DNA of 9,844 bases from Bacteroidales bacterium UBA3389 (GTDB lineage: Bacteria; Bacteroidota; Bacteroidia; Bacteroidales; P3), in assembly GCA_002358835.1 (NCBI GenBank), contig DEPP01000111.1, positions 156 through 9,999 on the forward strand. Direction: 5' to 3'. Under the pieces are notes generated by a model. The model did no database searches. It was not told where the DNA came from and worked only from the letters and a program-made list of their open reading frames with translations. Positions 1-6,486 of the stretch are shown in pieces; position 1 is the stretch's first letter; each line of letters starts with the position of its first letter. The translations under genes and the position numbers were made by a program.

Positions 1-36
1 AAAACAAATCAATGCTAATTTTGTGCGTGTTTTCAT
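1..36 (-). CDS. N-terminus of a probable secreted or membrane protein (partial, runs off left edge)
   Basis: Reading leftward, an ATG at 36-34 opens a frame that stays open to the window edge: MKTRTKLALICF. A basic start (K2, R4, K6) followed by hydrophobic residues is how signal peptides or N-terminal membrane anchors begin; this is inference from only 12 residues. The main support is upstream: a textbook Bacteroidota promoter (75-106) points this way, and its expected transcription start near 68 would give a leader of about 30 bases. The leader carries a 12-bp palindrome just ahead of the ATG. Function and length cannot be told from the window. Confidence 0.5.
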   Translation of the reverse strand, partial: MKTRTKLALICF

Positions 37-38
37 GA

Positions 39-50
39 TAAAACGTTTTA
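39..50. promoter_or_regulatory. Perfect 12-bp palindrome, possible operator in the leader of the left-edge gene
   Basis: TAAAACGTTTTA is a perfect palindrome with a central CG. It lies between the predicted transcription start (about 68) and the ATG at 36. A-tract/CG/T-tract palindromes of this length resemble LacI-family operators, and a repressor bound here would block elongation. The operator role is inference; no regulator gene is in the window, and a 12-bp palindrome is not rare in AT-rich DNA. Confidence 0.35.
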
Positions 51-74
51 ATTGATTACTATTTTTTTGATACG

Positions 75-106
75 CAAATTTACTTAATTTCTTTATATCA
101 AACAAA
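75..106 (-). promoter_or_regulatory. Bacteroidota-type promoter for the left-edge gene
   Basis: On the minus strand, TTTG (106-103) is followed after 20 bases by TAAATTTG (82-75), matching the phylum's -33 TTTG / -7 TAnnTTTG consensus in both boxes and in spacing. Transcription would start near 68 and run leftward into the ATG at 36. The call rests on sequence match only. Confidence 0.6.
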
Positions 107-128
107 TATTCTTACAAAATTGTTCATA

Positions 129-136
129 GGGGGGGG
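129..136. repeat. G8 homopolymer tract
   Basis: Eight consecutive G bases stand out in otherwise very AT-rich intergenic DNA. The tract lies 22 bases upstream of the -33 box of the leftward promoter at 75-106. Long G or C tracts are prone to slipped-strand changes in length, and at this position they could alter promoter activity. The tract itself is certain; a role in switching is speculation. Confidence 0.6.
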
Positions 137-187
137 TAACACTTTGATTCTATGCAATTTAACCACTAAATATTTTTTCAAATTTGC

Positions 188-227
188 AAAAAAAATAACG
201 AGTTTCAAGAAAGAAACCCGTTATTTT
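188..227 (-). terminator. Intrinsic terminator of the cvrA-ackA-plsC-aspS cluster
   Basis: Arms at 192-206 and 213-227 form a 15-bp stem around a 6-base loop. As leftward RNA every position pairs, with one G-U wobble (201/218); on the plus strand the same position is an A-C mismatch, so the hairpin is oriented for leftward transcription. An A run at 188-195 supplies the U tract at the foot of the stem. It starts 18 bases beyond the aspS stop codon. Confidence 0.9.
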
Positions 228-245
228 CATATATCATTCACTGTT

Positions 246-1997
246 TTATTGCTTTGAAATCAGCGATATATTCAATTCTTCAAGCTGTGCAGGAGAAATT
301 TCGGAAGGGCTTTCTATCATTATATCTCTTGCTTTGTTGTTTTTAGGGAAGGCAATGAAATCTCTAATTGTTTCAACGCCAGCAAACATTGAACACATTC
401 TATCAAATCCGAATGCTATACCTCCGTGAGGTGGAGCTCCGTATTCAAATGCATTAAGCAAGAATCCGAATTGTGCTTGTGCTTCTTCTTCGCTGAAACC
501 TAAGGCTTTAAACATATCGTTTTGCATATTGCGGTCGTAAATACGTATTGAACCTCCTCCGATTTCAGTTCCATTTACAACAAGGTCGTATGCGTTTGCT
601 CTTACTTCGCCCGGAGATGTGAAGAGTTTTGAATAATCTTCTGATTTCAAGGAAGTGAAAGGGTGATGCTTTGCATAGAAACGTTGAGTTTCTTCGTCCC
701 ATTCTAAAAGTGGGAAATCAACAACCCATAACGGCTTGTAATCGAACGGATCTCTCAATCCAAGACGAGAACCTAATTCAAGACGAAGTGCACATAAAGC
801 AGTTTGAGTTTTTTCCTTAGCTCCTGCCATAACAAGCATTAAATCGCCTGGTTTTGCTGAGAATTTATCTGCTATTTTTTGTAATTGCTCTGCGTTAAAG
901 AACTTATCTACAGAGGATTTGAATGTTCCGTCTTCGTTATACTTGATATAAACTAATCCGCTCGCCCCTACTTGTGGACGTTTTACGAAATCGGTTAATT
1001 CATCTAATTGTTTACGAGTGTAATTTGCACAACCTTCTGCACAAATTCCTACAACTAATTCTGCAGAATCAAAGACTGTGAAGCCATTTCCTTGTGCTAC
1101 ATCATTCAATTCTACAAACTTCATTTCAAATCTTGTATCAGGCTTATCGCTTCCGTAATATTTCATTGCATCTGCGTAGGTCATTCTTGGGAAATCCTCT
1201 AATTCTAAGCCTTTTACTTGTTTGAAAAGATATTTCATCAAGCCTTCAAACATTTGTAAAACATCTTCTTGTTCTACAAAGCTCATTTCGCAATCTACTT
1301 GCGTAAATTCTGGTTGTCTGTCGGCTCTTAAATCCTCATCTCTAAAACATTTCACTATTTGGAAGTAGCGATCGTAACCTGCAACCATCAATAATTGTTT
1401 GAATGTTTGAGGTGATTGAGGTAAGGCATAGAATTCATTTGGATTTACACGAGAAGGCACAACGAAATCTCTCGCTCCTTCTGGTGTAGAACGAATTAAG
1501 AACGGTGTTTCTATTTCCATAAACTTTTTATCATTCATATAATTTCTGATAAGTATGGAAAGTTGATGTCTTAATTCAAGATTTTTTCTTACAATCCCTC
1601 TTCTAAGGTCTAAATAACGGTATTTCATTCTAAGTTCTTCACCTCCGTCTGTATTGTCTTCTATTGTGAAAGGTGGAGTTTTGGCTTCGTTCAATACTGT
1701 TATTTCTTCTACAAGAATTTCTATTTCTCCTGTTGGAATATTTTTATTTTTATTGCTTCTTTCTGCTACTACTCCTTTAATTTGCAAAACATATTCTCTT
1801 CCAAGCGTTCTTGCTTTTTCGCATAGAGCAGAATTTGTTTCCATATTAAAGACAAGTTGTGTTATTCCGTAACGATCTCTTAGGTCTATAAAGGTCATTC
1901 CGCCTAAATCGCGTGAACGTTGCAACCAACCTGCAAGTATTACTTGTGTTCCACAATCTTTGAGAGTTAATTCTCCACAAGTGTGAGTTCTTAACAT
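246..1997 (-). CDS. aspS: Aspartyl-tRNA synthetase, bacterial type
   Basis: Charges tRNA-Asp with aspartate in the cytoplasm, using ATP. The 583 residues match the usual length of the bacterial type (about 590). In order: an N-terminal OB-fold anticodon-binding domain (about 1-110), the class II catalytic core with motif 1 around FMEIETPFL (159-167), the QSPQ signature (194-197), motif 2 FRDEDLRADRQPEFTQ (218-233), a GAD-type inserted domain (about 290-410), and motif 3 GGIAFGFDR (525-533) ending in the ATP-binding arginine. Residue 31 in the anticodon domain is leucine, as in discriminating enzymes such as E. coli's; the non-discriminating Pseudomonas type has histidine there. This suggests it does not misacylate tRNA-Asn. 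The ATG at 1997 lies 9 bases after the upstream acyltransferase stop, and the gene ends just before a strong terminator, so it is the last gene of its operon. Confidence 0.97.
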   Translation of the reverse strand: MLRTHTCGELTLKDCGTQVILAGWLQRSRDLGGMTFIDLRDRYGITQLVFNMETNSALCEKARTLGREYVLQIKGVVAERSNKNKNIPTGEIEILVEEITVLNEAKTPPFTIEDNTDGGEELRMKYRYLDLRRGIVRKNLELRHQLSILIRNYMNDKKFMEIETPFLIRSTPEGARDFVVPSRVNPNEFYALPQSPQTFKQLLMVAGYDRYFQIVKCFRDEDLRADRQPEFTQVDCEMSFVEQEDVLQMFEGLMKYLFKQVKGLELEDFPRMTYADAMKYYGSDKPDTRFEMKFVELNDVAQGNGFTVFDSAELVVGICAEGCANYTRKQLDELTDFVKRPQVGASGLVYIKYNEDGTFKSSVDKFFNAEQLQKIADKFSAKPGDLMLVMAGAKEKTQTALCALRLELGSRLGLRDPFDYKPLWVVDFPLLEWDEETQRFYAKHHPFTSLKSEDYSKLFTSPGEVRANAYDLVVNGTEIGGGSIRIYDRNMQNDMFKALGFSEEEAQAQFGFLLNAFEYGAPPHGGIAFGFDRMCSMFAGVETIRDFIAFPKNNKARDIMIESPSEISPAQLEELNISLISKQ

Positions 1998-2006
1998 ATT
2001 ACGTTA

Positions 2007-2570
2007 TTATTTGTTTTGATATTGTTTACTTAGATTAAAGTTTTCAGGATATTTTGCTACTTTATCCTTATAAAATTCTTGGATTTCCTTTAAGTCTTCT
2101 TCATAATTGCCTGTTGGATAGAAGATTTTTCCACTTCCTCCTTGTTTTTTCTCATAGTCTAACCAAGAAAGATAAATTGGTTTTCCTGATTTCATTGCTA
2201 TATGATAAAAACCTTTTTTCCAATGTTCTGTATATTTTCTCGTACCTTCAGGAGTTATGATTACAGAAAAGTCATCACTTTCTTTTAATCTTTTGACTGC
2301 TTCATCTACAAGGCCTGCTCCTTTTTTTCTATCAACAGGAACTCCTCCCAAAGCTTTCAAAATAGGACCCAAAGGAAAGAAAAACATTTCTTTTTTAATG
2401 AAAAAGTGGGCATTAACGCCCAATTTCCATAAGCCGCAACGCCCCCAAACGAAGTCCCACATTGATGTATGTGGGGCTTCTATAAATACACAATTTTTCA
2501 TCTGAGGTTCGGGCTCTCCAATCAATTTCCAACCGCCGAGCCACATAAGAAAATCCGCAAATTTCTTCAT
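2007..2570 (-). CDS. PlsC-like lysophospholipid (1-acylglycerol-3-phosphate) acyltransferase family protein
   Basis: A 187-residue acyltransferase of the PlsC/LPLAT superfamily, which moves acyl chains from acyl-ACP or acyl-CoA to lysophospholipids at the inner face of the membrane. The catalytic HX4D motif is intact (H34-T-S-M-W-D39), followed by GGVPVDR (75-81) and PEGTRK (107-112), the motifs that bind the acceptor phosphate. It is shorter than the classic PlsC of about 245 residues and has no clear N-terminal membrane helix beyond a short hydrophobic stretch (7-18), so it belongs to a compact subfamily and the exact acceptor is uncertain. The ATG directly abuts tandem TAG stops that end ackA, suggesting translational coupling; aspS follows after 9 bases. 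Confidence 0.85.
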   Translation of the reverse strand: MKKFADFLMWLGGWKLIGEPEPQMKNCVFIEAPHTSMWDFVWGRCGLWKLGVNAHFFIKKEMFFFPLGPILKALGGVPVDRKKGAGLVDEAVKRLKESDDFSVIITPEGTRKYTEHWKKGFYHIAMKSGKPIYLSWLDYEKKQGGSGKIFYPTGNYEEDLKEIQEFYKDKVAKYPENFNLSKQYQNK

Positions 2571-2573
2571 CTA

Positions 2574-3773
2574 CTATTTCACAATTGAATAAGTATCTTG
2601 TGCTATTACTAATTCTTCATCAGTAGTTACCGAAAGAATTTTTACTCTACTGCTTTCCTTAGAGATAATTCCGTCTTGTCCAGCCATAGCTTCATTTTGT
2701 TTTTCATCTATTTCTGCACCTAAGAATTCTAATCCACGACAAATTTCTTGTCTTTGCCACCATGCGTTTTCTCCTATACCACCTGTGAATAAGATTGCAT
2801 CAACTCCTCCCATTGCAGCTGCATACGCTCCAATGTATTTTTTAACTCTGTATGCAAACATATCAAATGCGTAAGTTTCTCTTTCTTTTCCTTCTCTCTT
2901 TCCTGCCATTATATCACGCATATCAATAACTCCTCCTGTGATTCCATTCAAACCACATTTTTTGTTAATGAAGTTGTTCATTTCTTTAATAGTCATATTT
3001 TCTTTTTCTGCAATGTAAAGAAGTACTCCAAGATCTAAATCTCCACATCTTGAACCCATAATCAAACCTTCAACAGGTGTAAATCCCATTGATGTATCTA
3101 CTGATTTTCCATCTTTAACTGCACATATTGAAGCACCTGAACCTAAGTGGCAAGAAATGATTTTTGAATTATTTATATCTAATCCTGCCATTTTTGCTGC
3201 TTTTGGAGCGACAAATCTATGAGATGTTCCGTGGAATCCATAACGACGAACCTTATCTGTTTGATAATATTCGTATGGTATTGCATAAAGATAAGCCTCT
3301 GCTGGCATTGATTGATGGAAAGATGTATCAAACACTGCTACCTGAGGAACATTTGGCAATATTGCTTCCATTGCTTCTATTCCTTGAAGATTTGCAGGAT
3401 TGTGAAGTGGTGCTAATGCAAATAATGCTCTTATTTGTTCTTTTTCTTTTTCGCCTACTAGAACTGATTGTTTGAATATTTCTCCTCCGTGTGCAACTCT
3501 GTGTCCACAAGCATTGATTTCTGTCAATGATGCTATAACTCCTATTTTTTCATCTACCAAAGCTTCTAACACCATTTTGATACCAGCTTTGTGATCTGGT
3601 ATAGGTTGTTGTACATAATATTTATCTTTTCCAACAGGTTTATGAGTAAATTCACCCATTTCCAAACCTATTCTTTCTAATAATCCTTTTGCCAATAGTG
3701 TGGCATTGTTATCCATATCTATCAATTGATATTTGATAGAACTACTTCCGCAATTTAATACTAATATTTTCAT
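2574..3773 (-). CDS. ackA: Acetate kinase
   Basis: Interconverts acetyl phosphate + ADP and acetate + ATP, the last step of fermentative acetate production. The 399 residues match the family length. Conserved residues are in place: N7 and SSS 10-12 of the phosphate loop, R92 (HRVAHGG), D149 (VFDTSFH), H181 (YGFHGTSH), the HLGSGAS loop with H209, R242 (MGSRCGD), TGGIGEN (330-336) and E386 near the C-terminus, consistent with an active ASKHA-fold enzyme. The usual partner phosphotransacetylase (pta) is not in the window on either side. The gene ends in two in-frame TAG codons immediately before the acyltransferase ATG. The antiporter gene ends 23 bases upstream and I see no TAnnTTTG box in the gap, so it is probably cotranscribed with that gene. 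Confidence 0.97.
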   Translation of the reverse strand: MKILVLNCGSSSIKYQLIDMDNNATLLAKGLLERIGLEMGEFTHKPVGKDKYYVQQPIPDHKAGIKMVLEALVDEKIGVIASLTEINACGHRVAHGGEIFKQSVLVGEKEKEQIRALFALAPLHNPANLQGIEAMEAILPNVPQVAVFDTSFHQSMPAEAYLYAIPYEYYQTDKVRRYGFHGTSHRFVAPKAAKMAGLDINNSKIISCHLGSGASICAVKDGKSVDTSMGFTPVEGLIMGSRCGDLDLGVLLYIAEKENMTIKEMNNFINKKCGLNGITGGVIDMRDIMAGKREGKERETYAFDMFAYRVKKYIGAYAAAMGGVDAILFTGGIGENAWWQRQEICRGLEFLGAEIDEKQNEAMAGQDGIISKESSRVKILSVTTDEELVIAQDTYSIVK

Positions 3774-3796
3774 TTCTTCTATTATGTGTTTAATTT

Positions 3797-5290
3797 TTAC
3801 TTTTCTACTTTTAATTTTTTATAAACTTCTTGTAAAGAATCATAATCATCTGTCATTATAAGGAGTTTATCTTTTGGATTTAATTCTGTTTTTCCTGTTG
3901 GAACAAAATACTTCTCTTCTCTTTTAACCATAACAGCCAAAGAGTTATCCGGTAGTTTTATATCCATCAAACGATTTCCTACTTCGAAAGTATTTTCATT
4001 TAATTCCACTTCCGCCAAAACGGTTTTTATATCATTGGAAACATCAATATCAAAGTCTCGTAATTTGGAAACATCCTTCGATTTCTCGGATAGTTTCATC
4101 CAACGAGCCACCAAAGGTAAAGAAGTTCCTTGAATAAGCAACGAAACCAATGTACAGAAGAACACTATATTAAACATCAACCGAGCATGTGGTATATTCT
4201 CGGCCAAAGGCATGATTGCAAAAATAATAGGCACCGCTCCACGCAAACCAACCCAAGAAATATAAGATTTGGCTCTTACGCTCATTTTTCTGAATGGCAA
4301 CAAACACAAAATAACCGACAAAGGCCGTGCTATTAAAATCATCAACAAACTTATTATCAAGGCAGGTAATGCAATCGGAAGCAACTCATGTGGATTCACA
4401 AGCAAGCCTAAAGTAAGGAACATCACCAATTGAAACAACCAAGCCAAACCTTCAAAAAATTTCATCGAAGAACGCTTATGAACAAATTTGGAATTTCCAA
4501 TAACCAATCCGCCTATGTAAACAGCCAAATATCCATTCCCTTGAAGGTAATAAGTTGCCGAAAATATAAAAATACAAAACGTCAGTACCAATATCGGATA
4601 AAGTGCATCGTTTCCTATTTTTATTTTATTTATAACAAAAACAGCCAACTTACCAAACAAATAACCGGCCAATCCTCCAACAACAAGCTGCATCAATAAT
4701 TTAAAAACAATCATCCAACCGCTTACTTCCGTTCCCATTTTCATTACATCCAAAATGGTTATCACAAGCATATAAGCCATCGGGTCATTACTTCCACTTT
4801 CCAGCTCAAGCATCGGACGCAAATTTTGTTTCAAATGCACCCCCTTTGAACGAAGTATCGAGAACACAGATGCTGAATCGGTCGAAGACATGGTTGCCGC
4901 CAACAAAAGCGATGACAGAAAGCCTATTCCCGCTCCGGGCATTGTACATCCTAAGACAAACCAAATCAAAACCCCTGCACACAAGGCCGTAAGCAATACT
5001 CCTATGGTCGAAAGCAAAAAGCCTTGTAGCATTATCGGTTTTATTTCCGAAAATTTTGTATCCATACCTCCGGAAAACAGAATGATACACAAAGCGACCG
5101 TTCCTATGGTTTGGGCAATGTAAATATTATCAAATTCTATCCCAACGCCATCCGTTCCGCATATCATACCGACAGCAAGAAATAACAGCAAAGCCGGAAC
5201 GCCGTATTTCGAACTTGCCTTTCCTGCAAACACGCTTAAAAAGAACAAGGCCGAAAGAACCAATAATAGCAACTCAATCTGTACCGTCAT
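3797..5290 (-). CDS. cvrA: CPA1-family K+(Na+)/H+ antiporter, CvrA/NhaP2 type
   Basis: A 497-residue inner-membrane protein exchanging K+ (possibly Na+) for protons, likely for ion and pH homeostasis. About 12 hydrophobic segments fill residues 5-397. CPA1 signatures are visible: TDSASVFS (137-144), ESGSNDP (164-170) with the transport-site N168-D169 pair, and WVGLRGAVP (346-354). Residues from about 410 form a soluble tail ending in a TrkA-C (RCK-C)-like domain (about 425-495), typical of nucleotide- or ion-gated regulation. E. coli CvrA is about 80 residues longer because of an extra C-terminal domain that is missing here. The ATG at 5290 lies 18 bases downstream of a TATCTTTG element, so the gene probably starts the leftward operon with ackA, the acyltransferase and aspS. 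Family is clear; preferred ion is not. Confidence 0.9.
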   Translation of the reverse strand: MTVQIELLLLVLSALFFLSVFAGKASSKYGVPALLLFLAVGMICGTDGVGIEFDNIYIAQTIGTVALCIILFSGGMDTKFSEIKPIMLQGFLLSTIGVLLTALCAGVLIWFVLGCTMPGAGIGFLSSLLLAATMSSTDSASVFSILRSKGVHLKQNLRPMLELESGSNDPMAYMLVITILDVMKMGTEVSGWMIVFKLLMQLVVGGLAGYLFGKLAVFVINKIKIGNDALYPILVLTFCIFIFSATYYLQGNGYLAVYIGGLVIGNSKFVHKRSSMKFFEGLAWLFQLVMFLTLGLLVNPHELLPIALPALIISLLMILIARPLSVILCLLPFRKMSVRAKSYISWVGLRGAVPIIFAIMPLAENIPHARLMFNIVFFCTLVSLLIQGTSLPLVARWMKLSEKSKDVSKLRDFDIDVSNDIKTVLAEVELNENTFEVGNRLMDIKLPDNSLAVMVKREEKYFVPTGKTELNPKDKLLIMTDDYDSLQEVYKKLKVEK

Positions 5291-5308
5291 AACCCAAACT
5301 TAATATTG

Positions 5309-5316
5309 CAAAGATA
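5309..5316 (-). promoter_or_regulatory. Promoter -7 element (TATCTTTG) upstream of cvrA
   Basis: On the minus strand TATCTTTG matches the Bacteroidota TAnnTTTG box and sits 18 bases before the cvrA ATG, implying a short leader of roughly a dozen bases. No clear TTTG lies at the expected -33 position, which would fall beside the hydrolase stop codon. The same octamer serves the hydrolase gene at 6137-6144. Confidence 0.5.
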
Positions 5317-5341
5317 AGAAAAAATATCGTTTAACTTAATT

Positions 5342-6112
5342 TTATTTCAAATACATGGCAATTTCTTTCAAAAAAGCGGCAGGTCGATCGACAAAAACCC
5401 AATGTGAAGCTTCTTTTATCTCGATTATCTTTGAATTTTCATAAACAGACGAAAACAAGAGCCTATCCTCTCTCCTTGTAAACTCGCTTTCCGAACCGCA
5501 AATCAACAAAGCTTCGACTGAATTTTTATTCAAGTTCACACTTCCTGCGACTTCATTCATGCTTTCTGCCAACAAAACAGCATTACTTCGCCAATGCAAA
5601 CTCTTTTTCTTCACCTCTATATTCTGCATCAATAATGCCAACCAGCCTTTATCTGAAACAAATCGCTTAAAATGCTCAAATAACTCATGCCTGCTTTGAA
5701 ACAACGTCAAATCTGTTTGTAATATTACATCGGCAATTGAACCTTTTTTGCACAATTCTGGATAAGCCATCGGCAATATATCAACTACTATCAGCTTTTC
5801 ATAATCCGCAGGATAAAAATCAAGCATTTTCATCGCAATCTTTCCACCCATCGAATGCCCTATAAGTATCGGTTTTCCGTTTGAATGATTGGCAAGAAAA
5901 TCATGTAAAAACCTTGCCATAGAATCATAAGTGAATATCTCGGTATGAAAACTATGTCCATGATTTGGCAAATCCGGAATAATTACATGATAACCGCAGT
6001 CTGCCAAGAACTTACCTATATTCAACCAATGCTCACTCCGCCCCAACCAACCATGATTTATCATTATCGTATCTGCATCCGGATTACCCAATTCTCTAAA
6101 AAAAAGTTTCAT
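5342..6112 (-). CDS. Alpha/beta hydrolase, YbfF-like esterase family
   Basis: A 256-residue cytoplasmic alpha/beta hydrolase, probably an acyl-ester or thioester hydrolase; the substrate is unknown. It has the HG oxyanion motif (H20-G21), the nucleophile elbow GHSMGG with S87, and a C-terminal catalytic histidine in ASHWVFVDRP (H237). The VVDILPMAY segment with D111 matches the place where YbfF-type esterases carry their acid residue, after strand 6; the usual position after strand 7 has E208/E210 instead. I chose the ATG at 6112. An upstream in-frame TTG at 6139 would add nine residues but lies inside the TATCTTTG promoter box, and the protein from 6112 (MKLFFRELG) starts as family members usually do. 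It is separated by 51 bases from cvrA, which has its own promoter element, and is divergent from rnfA. Confidence 0.88.
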   Translation of the reverse strand: MKLFFRELGNPDADTIMINHGWLGRSEHWLNIGKFLADCGYHVIIPDLPNHGHSFHTEIFTYDSMARFLHDFLANHSNGKPILIGHSMGGKIAMKMLDFYPADYEKLIVVDILPMAYPELCKKGSIADVILQTDLTLFQSRHELFEHFKRFVSDKGWLALLMQNIEVKKKSLHWRSNAVLLAESMNEVAGSVNLNKNSVEALLICGSESEFTRREDRLLFSSVYENSKIIEIKEASHWVFVDRPAAFLKEIAMYLK

Positions 6113-6136
6113 ATTTTGATTTCTATATTTTCCTTG

Positions 6137-6144
6137 CAAAGATA
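6137..6144 (-). promoter_or_regulatory. Promoter -7 element (TATCTTTG) upstream of the hydrolase gene
   Basis: On the minus strand TATCTTTG fits the TAnnTTTG box and lies 24 bases before the ATG at 6112, giving a predicted leader of about 20 bases. The -33 box is weak: TTTC occurs at a 16-base spacing and TTTG only at 8 bases. This element decides the start codon, since an upstream TTG (6139) falls within it. Confidence 0.5.
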
Positions 6145-6239
6145 CAAAAATCCAAACCTTGAAACAGCCAATAGAATCGTCATTTTAGCATATTCAAATA
6201 CCTCACTGTTTTTCAGATGTTTAGAATCACAAAATTCTT

Positions 6240-6288
6240 TCTTTGTTTTAATTTACTGAAATCAAGAAACAATTTTCTAAAACAAAGA
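6240..6288. repeat. 11-bp perfect inverted repeat in the divergent intergenic region
   Basis: TCTTTGTTTTA (6240-6250) and TAAAACAAAGA (6278-6288) are exact reverse complements with 27 bases between them. A smaller GAAA/TTTC pair (6258-6261 / 6274-6277) can stack inside. It lies between the two divergent promoters, outside both predicted transcripts, so a protein-binding site or a relic hairpin is more likely than a working terminator; there is no U tract on either side. Low sequence complexity means chance cannot be excluded. Confidence 0.4.
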
Positions 6289-6309
6289 TTCATTCAAACG
6301 AAATCAAGA
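6258..6309. repeat. 10-bp direct repeat, 42 bases apart
   Basis: GAAATCAAGA occurs at 6258-6267 and again at 6300-6309 in the intergenic region upstream of rnfA. The 42-base period is four helical turns, placing the copies on the same face of the DNA, as paired activator or repressor sites often are. The repeat is seen directly; the function is a guess. Confidence 0.35.
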
Positions 6310-6384
6310 TTTATTTTCACATATCCAAACAGCAACTTTTTGAGCGTTGAGAATGATTTATTCTTTTTACCATCTCGCTTTGTA

Positions 6385-6399
6385 TGTGTGCGTTACACA
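6385..6399. promoter_or_regulatory. CRP/FNR-like palindrome upstream of the rnfA promoter
   Basis: TGTGTGCGTTACACA is a TGTGT-N5-ACACA inverted repeat ending 29 bases before the rnfA -33 box. It resembles sites of CRP/FNR-family or Rex regulators but matches neither consensus exactly: CRP sites have a 6-base spacer and TGTGA/TCACA arms. Redox or carbon control of an Rnf subunit would make sense, but this is inference. Confidence 0.3.
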
Positions 6400-6428
6400 G
6401 GAATAAAACAAAAAAAAGCTTGTCTTTG

Positions 6429-6459
6429 TTTGCGAATTGAGAAAAAAATGTTAGCTTTG
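6429..6459 (+). promoter_or_regulatory. Bacteroidota-type promoter of rnfA
   Basis: TTTG (6429-6432) and TAGCTTTG (6452-6459) are separated by 19 bases, an exact match to the -33/-7 consensus of the phylum. Transcription should start near 6466, leaving a leader of about 20 AT-rich bases before the rnfA ATG. It is one of the two best promoter matches in the window and implies that rnfA heads its own transcript. Confidence 0.7.
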
Positions 6460-6486
6460 CAAAAATAAAAATTAAGTTCAAAAGCT

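Noticed and set aside
3164..3510. Open frames of 60-103 codons overlapping ackA on both strands
   Set aside because: All lie inside the conserved ackA coding sequence in other frames and have repetitive, low-complexity composition.
6217..6468. Rightward 83-codon open frame in the hydrolase/rnfA gap
   Set aside because: Its end overlaps the exact rnfA promoter, its composition is that of translated AT-rich DNA (many F, K, N, L) and it has no domain-like pattern or promoter of its own.
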